A stretch of 64,000 nucleotides of DNA from Nocardiopsis alba DSM 43377 (GTDB taxonomy: Bacteria; Actinomycetota; Actinomycetes; Streptosporangiales; Streptosporangiaceae). The stretch spans positions 1 to 64,000 of the forward strand of contig NZ_ANAC01000003.1 of assembly GCF_000341225.1 (NCBI RefSeq). Reading direction: 5' to 3'. The notes beneath the pieces are model-generated. The model saw only the letters and a list, made by a program, of their open reading frames with translations, searched no databases and was not told the origin of the DNA. Positions 24,748 to 31,172 of this stretch are shown here, piece after piece. Position 1 is the stretch's first letter, and every line of letters begins with the position of its first letter. The position numbers and the translations under genes were made by a program.

Positions 24748-25161
24748 ATGTCCGCCCCAGTGCTTCTCGTAGCGGGGATCGTCCTGCTCACCGTGGTCGG
24801 GATCGCTTATGGAGGTTCCTTCCTCCTGCGTGTGGTCGACGGGGGTTTCCCCGCCAACGATCTCCAGCGGTCCTATTTCCGTGCCGGGCACGCCCACGCC
24901 GGTGTACTGGTCATCCTGGGTCTCGTGGTGGCGATCCTGACGGATCAGCCCACCGTCCCCGGATGGGGCGCCACTCTGGGGCTTCTGGTGCTCCTGGCCG
25001 CCGTCCTGATGCCCGCCGGCTTCTTCCTCTCGGTGGTGGGCCGCGATCCCGCGAAGCCGAACGGGTTTCGCCTGTTGATCGGGGCGGGAGCCGCCTCCCT
25101 GGTCGTCGGGCTGGTCGGCGCGGGTATCGCGCTGATCCTCGCGGGGGCGGGCCTGGGCTGA
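24748..25161 (+). CDS. Four-helix membrane protein co-encoded with TetR
   Basis: A 137-residue protein with four hydrophobic helices (roughly residues 3-25, 48-65, 75-97 and 105-130) and a short polar FRAGHAHAGVL segment with two His residues between helices 1 and 2. I do not recognise a characterised family. The ATG at 24748 has GGAAGG nine bases upstream; an ATG at 24739 overlaps the TetR stop but its site would be too close. The operon layout suggests a small transporter or ligand-linked membrane component under TetR control. Confidence 0.75.
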   Translation: MSAPVLLVAGIVLLTVVGIAYGGSFLLRVVDGGFPANDLQRSYFRAGHAHAGVLVILGLVVAILTDQPTVPGWGATLGLLVLLAAVLMPAGFFLSVVGRDPAKPNGFRLLIGAGAASLVVGLVGAGIALILAGAGLG

Positions 25162-25802
25162 CGGGCCCGTCGGCCGACCCGTGGCTCGGAGGGGGCTGTT
25201 CGGGGTGCTCGTCGCGCCCTGGGCGGCCCCTCTTGTTTCATGGTGCTATGTGTCAAAAGTGACAGATCATACAAGGTTTAGTGTTTGTCCGTAATGAGTA
25301 ACTATGAGAAGTAAGGGCGTGTCGCACCTCTGTGGCGAGTTCGTCGATTCGCTACGTAGCGTGATGACCATCTTCGGGTGAACAGTCTGAACAGTGGTGT
25401 TATATGACTGTTTTTCCGTATCGTCCCCCCGGGTATGCCGCCTGTTGACGTCGGAGCACGCGAGACGGCGCGAGGAAACCCGGACGTAGGGGACGAATCG
25501 CTGACTCCGAGCGACAATAGCGGGCTCGTTACTCATTGTTATGTCCGGATCCTTGGACTTTGCTCTTCGTGGGTCTTGTTTTTGCAGGTCACCGGGGATG
25601 GTGTCTTCTGGTTGATTCAATCAACTCCCGGTTGAACTGCGAAAACGTCGTGTTCTGTGACTATTCAGAACCCGGTGGTGCGACCATTGGTGTCCGCTGG
25701 GCCTTAGAATGATGAATATTCTTCTTCGGGTCTTGTGAAGCCCGCCGAGATAGGACATCTTGGTTCCGGGATGGGCTGGAAACACCGAGAAAGGTAGATG
25801 CC
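25162..25802. other. Long AT-richer non-coding region
   Basis: About 640 bases without a convincing gene and with lower GC than the flanks. Contents: an inverted repeat TGTCA-AAAG-TGACA at 25251-25264, matching 10-base inverted arms AATGAGTAAC (25293-25302) and GTTACTCATT (25528-25537), and a 15-base palindrome GTTGATTCAATCAAC at 25611-25625. The minus-strand frame 25267-25620 has no recognisable domain or good start. The region ends at the 18-codon gene and may be its promoter or leader, or an unrecognised small-RNA locus. Confidence 0.4.
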
Positions 25803-25859
25803 ATGACCGCGTACGCGAAGAGCAGCAGCAAGAACAACGGCGGCTGGAGCTGGTGGTAA
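25803..25859 (+). CDS. 18-residue Trp-rich peptide (mini-gene or leader peptide)
   Basis: An 18-codon frame encodes MTAYAKSSSKNNGGWSWW: a polar Ser/Lys/Asn stretch followed by Gly-Gly and a C-terminal Trp-Ser-Trp-Trp. AAAGG stands at a suitable distance before the ATG, and codon third positions are GC-rich. A hairpin ending in TTT follows at 25919-25950. Three tandem-like Trp codons just before a stop and a terminator resemble a tryptophan attenuator leader, but the downstream gene is not a tryptophan gene. It could instead be an independent short transcript for a bioactive or precursor peptide. I recognise no family. Confidence 0.5.
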   Translation: MTAYAKSSSKNNGGWSWW

Positions 25860-25918
25860 CCGGCGCCGCCTGACGGTTCCGTAGGGGGAGCGCCTCCTTG
25901 TGGGGCCGTCGAGCACCG

Positions 25919-25950
25919 GGGCCCGATCGACCTGTGTCGGCGGGCCCTTT
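25919..25950 (+). terminator. Terminator/attenuator after the Trp-rich peptide
   Basis: GGGCCCG (25919-25925) pairs with CGGGCCC (25941-25947), followed by TTT. Upstream sequence (GACGG ... CCGTC and GGGGAG ... CTCC) can form another hairpin, so an attenuation switch is possible. Confidence 0.5.
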
Positions 25951-26084
25951 CGTATGCGATGAACCGGTGGGGCCGTTCTCGGCCGAAGGGATTTGACCGT
26001 TCGCCCCGGCGGGTAGGAGACCTTTACGTCCGACGGGCCGTGCACGGGTCCCGCCGATCCGAACCGAAGGGGCGATCAATACCA

Positions 26085-26642
26085 GTGTCCGATTCCCCCC
26101 GACAGCAGCCAGACGGATACAGGTCACCCGAGGAGACACACGGCGAGGGCGGATACGTGCCACCGGTGGAGCCACGGCCCGGCCCCGAGGAGAGGCCGCC
26201 CCCGCAAGGCTCCGAGAGCCGGGTGGAGCCCGTCCCGGGGCGCCCGGCGTCGACGATGGCGGGAGAGGGCTTCCGGCGCACGACCAGAGCCCGGAACAAG
26301 GTCATACGAGCCGAACGCGGCCGCGGTTTCTGGCACCTGGCCATCGGAACCGTGTTCTACGTGATGGTGGTCGGCGGCATGGCCGACTACGTCGAGCCGG
26401 GGACGCGGATCGGCGCCCACCTGGTTTTCTGGCTGCTCATCGGGCTCGGATTCTGGATCGCGGTGGCCCGTGAACGTCGTCACGACTGGGGGCCGCGCCC
26501 TCGATGGCCCTGGGCGGCGGCGGCCCTGGGCGGGGCGGTGGCGGTCGAGCTGCTCATCCTGACCATGGGTTCGCCCATGATCATCGTGGGCTCGGTGATC
26601 CTGCTGGCCCTGGGGTCGTTCTTCCTGATGCTGGTGGGCTGA
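26085..26642 (+). CDS. Hypothetical membrane protein with disordered N-terminus
   Basis: A 185-residue protein. Residues 1-75 are Pro/Glu/Ser/Gly-rich and disordered; then RRTTRARNKVIRAERGRGFW leads into four hydrophobic helices (about residues 85-105, 112-128, 145-162 and 165-183). No family recognised. The GTG at 26085 is the best-placed start, although the ribosome site (GAAGGGG) is somewhat far. It converges with tatB. Confidence 0.65.
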   Translation: MSDSPRQQPDGYRSPEETHGEGGYVPPVEPRPGPEERPPPQGSESRVEPVPGRPASTMAGEGFRRTTRARNKVIRAERGRGFWHLAIGTVFYVMVVGGMADYVEPGTRIGAHLVFWLLIGLGFWIAVARERRHDWGPRPRWPWAAAALGGAVAVELLILTMGSPMIIVGSVILLALGSFFLMLVG

Positions 26643-26655
26643 GCGGGGGAGGGGC

Positions 26656-26967
26656 TCAGGTGGCCTCGTCGTCGAAGGGCGGACGCTTGCCGTTCAGGCG
26701 GGAGGCCGGCTTGGGCTCGTTCTCCTCCTCTTCCTCCCAGAAGTGCTTCTGGATGAAGCGCTTGGGGTTGAGGTCCTGGACGTCGAAGTCCTTGTACTCG
26801 GGGCCGAGCCCCGCCTTGATGTCGTTGGAGGCGGAGTTGGCCATGGTGCGGAGCTGGCGGAGGACGCGGCCCACCTGCTGGGCGGCCTTCGGGAGCTGGT
26901 CCGGGCCGAAGATCAACAGCCCGAGGAGCAGGAGGAGGACGAACTCCCCTCCACTGATGCCGAACAT
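26656..26967 (-). CDS. tatB: Sec-independent protein translocase subunit TatB
   Basis: A 103-residue TatA/B-family protein: one N-terminal membrane helix in MFGISGGEFVLLLLLGLLIFGPDQLP, the Phe-Gly-Pro hinge, an amphipathic helix (KAAQQVGRVLRQLRTMAN) and an acidic tail with FWEEEEENE. The Glu8-type polar residue in the helix and the longer tail with KDFDVQDLNPKRFIQK favour TatB over TatA. It works with TatA and TatC to export folded proteins with twin-arginine signals; the carbonic anhydrase of this window is a possible client. The ATG at 26967 has GAGGA seven bases upstream. Confidence 0.88.
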   Translation of the reverse strand: MFGISGGEFVLLLLLGLLIFGPDQLPKAAQQVGRVLRQLRTMANSASNDIKAGLGPEYKDFDVQDLNPKRFIQKHFWEEEEENEPKPASRLNGKRPPFDDEAT

Positions 26968-27076
26968 GTGATGTCCTCGCCTTCGGTGCTGACCGGCTTC
27001 AAGCAGGTTAACCGGTATCGCCACGCTTGGGTAACCGTGTCCCCCTCCAAGGCTCGAACGCCCCTGGTAACGGGGT

Positions 27077-27108
27077 CCGGCCCCCCGCTCGGGGGAGCGG
27101 AGGGCCGG
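27077..27108 (-). terminator. Hairpin terminator after cspA
   Basis: A 13-bp stem (27077-27089 with 27096-27108, one G-U pair on the minus-strand RNA) closes a 6-base loop between the cold shock gene and tatB. Confidence 0.7.
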
Positions 27109-27127
27109 GAAAACGCACGTGTGACGG

Positions 27128-27331
27128 TCAGACCGTTCGAACGTCCGCCGCCTGCGGGCCCTTCGGGCCCTGGATGATGTCGAACTCGACCTGCTGGTCC
27201 TCTTCCAGGTTCCGGAAGCCGGTGCCCGCGATCGCCGAGTAGTGCACGAACACGTCGGGCTGACCACCCTCGACGGCGATGAACCCGAAACCCTTCTCAG
27301 AGTTGAACCACTTCACGGTGCCCTGAGCCAT
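27128..27331 (-). CDS. Cold shock protein
   Basis: A 67-residue single cold shock domain protein that binds single-stranded RNA and DNA and melts RNA structure. RNP1 KGFGFIAV and RNP2 VFVHYSAI are intact, with the N-terminal [17 protein letters not shown] typical of actinobacterial CspA. The ATG at 27331 has GGGAGA upstream. The 270 bases before it contain no gene and could be a long structured 5' leader, common in csp genes. Confidence 0.95.
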   Translation of the reverse strand: MAQGTVKWFNSEKGFGFIAVEGGQPDVFVHYSAIAGTGFRNLEEDQQVEFDIIQGPKGPQAADVRTV

Positions 27332-27613
27332 GTGCTCTCCCTTGGGGACTACGACGGGGCCGCACCCTGCTGGCCCCGGGTCGCCGGGCGCCGCACCGAA
27401 GAAGGGACATCCCGAATCGATAAGCGCCCACGTGAAGTTCCGCGAGGCGCCTTGGGCATCCATGGAAACTACAACAGCAACCGGTTGCCGACAGTACCAG
27501 GGAGACCCGGGCCCTGCCGAGGCTTTTCCGCTGTGAATCCGCGATACCGAAGTGTCCTGTTTCGGCTACTCGAAACTGTTGATTTCCCGCCCTTGTGCCA
27601 CTAATGGAGTTCG

Positions 27614-27647
27614 GTTCCGGGGAACGGTTTACGCCGTTCCCCGGAAC
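27614..27647 (-). terminator. Hairpin terminator after pmt
   Basis: A perfect 14-bp stem (27614-27627 with 27634-27647) and loop TTTACG, four bases from the mannosyltransferase stop codon. Confidence 0.8.
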
Positions 27648-27650
27648 GGA

Positions 27651-29288
27651 TCATGAGGCGTCGCGTCCGTAGATCCATACGTCGAACCACAGCCGGTCTC
27701 CCCAGGTCTCCTCGGGAAGCGGATAGGCCGACAGAACCGGATAGAGGTAGGCGAAGTGGGCGATGATCAGGAGCACCACCACACCGAAGACCACGCCCCC
27801 CAACGCACGCGTATAGGGCGCGAAGCGTGGACTGTCGTCTCCGGCCCCCATCAACAGCCCCAGCGCCAGCACGATGCCCAGCACGAGGAAGGGCAGGATC
27901 GGCAGCGCGTAGAACAGGAACATCGGACGTTCGGGGTAGGCGAACCACGGTAGCCAGCCCGCGGCGACCGCGAGCAGTACCGCTCCGGCCCGCCAGTCGC
28001 GGAAGGTGATCCACCAGCCGAGCATCACGACCAGGGCGATGATGCTCACCCACCACACGATCGGGGTGCCGATGGAGACCACCGAGGTCACGCACTGTCC
28101 CTCGCCGCACCCGACGGCCTGGCCGTCGTAGTGGAACATCACCGGGGTGCGCATGATCAGCCATTCCCACGGCGCGGAGATGTAGGTGTGATCGCTGGTC
28201 AGGTTCTCGTGGAAGTTCATCATCCGGCCGTGGTAGTCGACCAGACTCCACAGGGCCTCGATCGGCTTCACCAGGAAACCGGGGATCCAGTCGGGGGCCA
28301 TGCCGGCGGCGTACTGCCGGTTGTAGCCACCGCCGGTGATCAGCCAGCCGGTCCAGGAGACCAGGTAGACGATCCCGGCGACCACCACGGTCTGGAGGAA
28401 GGCGGGGATCGCGTCGTAGCCCAGCCAACGGCCGAAGGGGCGTCGCTGACCGACGCTGCGCCGCGCCCCGTAGTCCCAGGCGACGGTGAGCAGACCGAAG
28501 GCCGCCACGAAGAACAGGGCCGACCACTTGGTGCCGATCGCCAGACCGAAGCACAGACCGGCGGCCAAACGCCACCAGCGCATGCCGAGGGCGCCCACCA
28601 TCGTCGTATCGACCCCGGCCTCCGCCAGGCGGACCAGCCGTTCCCTGGTCTTGTCCCGGTCGATGACCAGACAGGCGAACCCGGCCAGGATCCACAGCGT
28701 GAGGAAGATGTCCACCATGGCGATACGGCTCAGGGTGAAGTGCAGGCCGTCCAGGGCCAGGATCAGACCGGCGGTGCACCCCAGCAGGATCGAGCGGGTC
28801 ATCCGTGTGGCCAACCGGACCAGGATGAGCACGGAGAACACCCCGGCGAGAGCGGAGGCCACCCGCCAACCCTCGGGGCTGACGGCCGTGCCGAAGGGCA
28901 TCAGGCCCCACAGCTGGTCACCGAGGGCGATCATCCACTTGCCGACCGGCGGATGGACGATGAAGTCGCCGCCGCCGGTGAAGATGTTCGGATCGCCTTG
29001 GGCGAGCAGGGAGTCGGAGTTCTCCACCGTCTCGTGCTCGTAGCCGTGCGCCCAGAGCGCGAAGGCGTCCGTGGCGTAGTAGGTCTCGTCGAAGTAGATC
29101 CGGTCGGGCCGTCCGAGGTTGAAGAACCTCAGGGCTCCGGCGAAGAGCGCGACGATGACCGCCCCCGCCCACCCCACCCACCAGGGGCCGGGCATACGGG
29201 GGACGAAGCGGGAGCGGAGGTCGGAGGGCCGGGCCGCGGCCGGTGGGGTCGAGGGCTCGGCCTCGCTGGAAAGTGCGGTGGTGGTCAT
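27651..29288 (-). CDS. pmt: Dolichyl-phosphate-mannose-protein mannosyltransferase (GT39)
   Basis: A 545-residue polytopic glycosyltransferase that moves mannose from polyprenyl-phosphate-mannose onto Ser/Thr of exported proteins. The first external loop holds the catalytic Asp-Glu in RIYFDETYYATDAF, followed by HPPVGKW. Nine or more membrane helices and the RPMFLFYALPILPFLVLG segment near the C-terminus fit family GT39. The N-terminal ~30 residues are Ala/Pro/Ser-rich and cytoplasmic. It is divergent from rsmI, the same arrangement as in mycobacteria. Confidence 0.94.
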   Translation of the reverse strand: MTTTALSSEAEPSTPPAAARPSDLRSRFVPRMPGPWWVGWAGAVIVALFAGALRFFNLGRPDRIYFDETYYATDAFALWAHGYEHETVENSDSLLAQGDPNIFTGGGDFIVHPPVGKWMIALGDQLWGLMPFGTAVSPEGWRVASALAGVFSVLILVRLATRMTRSILLGCTAGLILALDGLHFTLSRIAMVDIFLTLWILAGFACLVIDRDKTRERLVRLAEAGVDTTMVGALGMRWWRLAAGLCFGLAIGTKWSALFFVAAFGLLTVAWDYGARRSVGQRRPFGRWLGYDAIPAFLQTVVVAGIVYLVSWTGWLITGGGYNRQYAAGMAPDWIPGFLVKPIEALWSLVDYHGRMMNFHENLTSDHTYISAPWEWLIMRTPVMFHYDGQAVGCGEGQCVTSVVSIGTPIVWWVSIIALVVMLGWWITFRDWRAGAVLLAVAAGWLPWFAYPERPMFLFYALPILPFLVLGIVLALGLLMGAGDDSPRFAPYTRALGGVVFGVVVLLIIAHFAYLYPVLSAYPLPEETWGDRLWFDVWIYGRDAS

Positions 29289-29400
29289 CTCGGCTCGTAG
29301 GTTGGGGTCAGAGATGGGGGTCCGTTGCGGACGGGCCGCGAAACCGGGTTTCGGTTGGGTCGCTCACGGCCAACCGTAGCGCGACAGGACGGGGATCACA

Positions 29401-30276
29401 GTGGTTGAGGGTGTTGACGGGACATGGCGCGTCGGGAGGCTCGTCCTGGCCGGGTTGCCCATCGGGAACCTGGAGGACGCGCCGCCCCGGCTTCTGCGCG
29501 CCTTGGAGGAGGCGCGCGTGATCGCGGCGGAGGACACCCGGCGGTTGAGGCAGTTCGCCTCCCGCGCCGGGATCCGCCTGGGCGGGGAGGCCGGTGCCCG
29601 CGTCGTGTCCTACTACGACGCGAACGAGAGCCGCCGGGGCGAGGAACTCCTCGCCGACATCCGCCGGGGCGAGGAGGTCCTGGTCGTCACCGACGCGGGG
29701 ATGCCCGGGGTGTCCGACCCCGGCTACCGGTTGGCCGCGGCCTGCGCTGCGGAGGGTGTCCCCGTCACCGCGATCCCGGGCCCCTCGGCGGTGACCACCG
29801 CCCTGGTGGTCTCCGGACTGCCCACCGACCGATTCTGCTTCGAGGGCTTCCCCCCGCGCAAGGGCCTGAAGACGTACCTGGACGAGTTGGCGGGTGAGCG
29901 TCGCACGATGGTCTTCTTCGAGAGCCCGCACAGGATCGCCGCCACCTTGGAGGCGATGGCCGCGTCGTTCGGGGCCGAACGCAGGGCGGCGGTGTGCCGT
30001 GAGCTCACCAAGACCTACGAGGAGGTGCGCCGAGGCGGGTTGGGCGAGCTGGCCGAGTGGGCCGCGGACGGGGTCCGCGGTGAGATCTCGGTGGTGGTGG
30101 AGGGGGCCCGCCCCACCGCGGAGACGACGAGCGACGCCGACCTGGTCGCCGCCGTGTCCGCCCTGGAGGACGAGGGCATGCGTCGTAAGGAGGCGATCGC
30201 CCGGGTCGCCAAGGAGACAGGGGTCCCCAAGCGTCGGGTCTACGACCTCGCCCATGGGGTGGTGGAGGCCGAGTGA
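29401..30276 (+). CDS. rsmI: 16S rRNA (cytidine(1402)-2'-O)-methyltransferase
   Basis: A 291-residue RsmI that 2'-O-methylates C1402 of 16S rRNA in the decoding centre. Family segments are GLPIGNLEDAPPRLLRALEEARVIAAEDTRR, VVTDAGMPGVSDPGYRL (SAM pocket), GPSAVTTALVVSGLPTDRFCFEGFPPRK and FFESPHRI. The C-terminal helical region MRRKEAIARVAKETGVPKRRVYDLA is the RsmI HTH-like part. The start used is GTG at 29401, with no strong ribosome site. Confidence 0.94.
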   Translation: MVEGVDGTWRVGRLVLAGLPIGNLEDAPPRLLRALEEARVIAAEDTRRLRQFASRAGIRLGGEAGARVVSYYDANESRRGEELLADIRRGEEVLVVTDAGMPGVSDPGYRLAAACAAEGVPVTAIPGPSAVTTALVVSGLPTDRFCFEGFPPRKGLKTYLDELAGERRTMVFFESPHRIAATLEAMAASFGAERRAAVCRELTKTYEEVRRGGLGELAEWAADGVRGEISVVVEGARPTAETTSDADLVAAVSALEDEGMRRKEAIARVAKETGVPKRRVYDLAHGVVEAE

Positions 30277-30377
30277 GCAGGGTGAGAACCGGGTAAAGCC
30301 TCGCGGGCGCCGGGAACCCCGAGACCTCCGGAGCGTCATATCCATCAGGCGATATAAGACGAGAAGAGGACGTCGTC

Positions 30378-31052
30378 ATGCGTAGTGAGCTCTTTCAAGA
30401 GGCCCAGGAGATCCAGCAGCCCGGGATGAGGTTGCAGAACCGCAAGATGCTGAGGGTGGGCCTGGGCGCGGACGCGCACCGAGAGTTCTACGCCCGTCAG
30501 GGCTCGATGGTCGCCTACCAGGGCGCGATCGACTTCGCCTACCAGGGCGCCGGCAGCGTCGGTCGGTTCATGAAGAAGGCCTTCACCGGTGAGGGCCTGC
30601 CCCTGATGAAGGTCTCGGGACAGGGCGACGTGTTCCTGGCCCACGAGGCCTGGGACGTGCACCTCATCGACCTGGAGGAGGAGTCCCTCACGGTCAACGG
30701 GGCCAACGTCCTGGCCTTCGAACCCACGCTGGGCTGGGACATCAAGAGAATCCAGGGCTTCGGGGGGATGGTCTCCGGCGGTCTGTTCAACACGGTCTTC
30801 ACCGGGCGCGGACGGGTGGCCGTGGCCTGCCATGGAGCGCCGGTGCTGCTCCGGGTCGACCAGCCGACCTTCGTCGACACCCAGGCCGCGGTCGCCTGGA
30901 GCAGCTCCCTCGAAGCCGGTATCCGCAGCACCGTCAAGGCCGGCGCGTTCATCGGCAGGGGCAGCGGCGAGGCCTTCCAGTTGGCGTTGGAGGGCCGGGG
31001 CTTCGTTCTCGTCCAGGCCTCCGAGGGAGCCCCGGCCCCCACCGGCGGCTGA
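30378..31052 (+). CDS. AIM24 family protein
   Basis: A 224-residue beta-rich protein of the AIM24/TIGR00266 family. It starts with a short polar segment, then MLRVGLGADAHREFYARQGSMVAYQGAIDF, FTGEGLPLMKVSGQGDVFLA and the Gly-rich GFGGMVSGGLFNTVFTGRGRVAVACHGAP. In bacteria the function is unknown; in yeast AIM24 is a mitochondrial inner-membrane organiser. No signal peptide. A very strong terminator follows, and the gene is probably a single unit. Confidence 0.86.
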   Translation: MRSELFQEAQEIQQPGMRLQNRKMLRVGLGADAHREFYARQGSMVAYQGAIDFAYQGAGSVGRFMKKAFTGEGLPLMKVSGQGDVFLAHEAWDVHLIDLEEESLTVNGANVLAFEPTLGWDIKRIQGFGGMVSGGLFNTVFTGRGRVAVACHGAPVLLRVDQPTFVDTQAAVAWSSSLEAGIRSTVKAGAFIGRGSGEAFQLALEGRGFVLVQASEGAPAPTGG

Positions 31053-31064
31053 CCGGGACACCAC

Positions 31065-31116
31065 GGACACGCAGGGGCCCCGATCCGAGTCCTCGGATCG
31101 GGGCCCCTGCGTGTCC
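31065..31116. terminator. 24-bp perfect hairpin terminator
   Basis: Arms 31065-31088 and 31093-31116 pair perfectly around loop GTCC, between the convergent AIM24 and secDF genes. Confidence 0.85.
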
Positions 31117-31172
31117 TGCGGGCCGGAGCCTTCCGCCCCGGGCCGTCGAGGGCCCGGGGCGGACGACGTTCC

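Noticed and set aside
25267..25635. Short frames on both strands (117 and 66 residues) in the AT-richer spacer
   Set aside because: No good ribosome site, no domain, no third-position GC bias; open mainly because the region is AT-richer.
25803..26642. Classical tryptophan-biosynthesis attenuator
   Set aside because: The Trp-rich 18-residue frame and hairpins look similar, but the next gene is a membrane protein with no link to tryptophan, so the call is left open rather than asserted.
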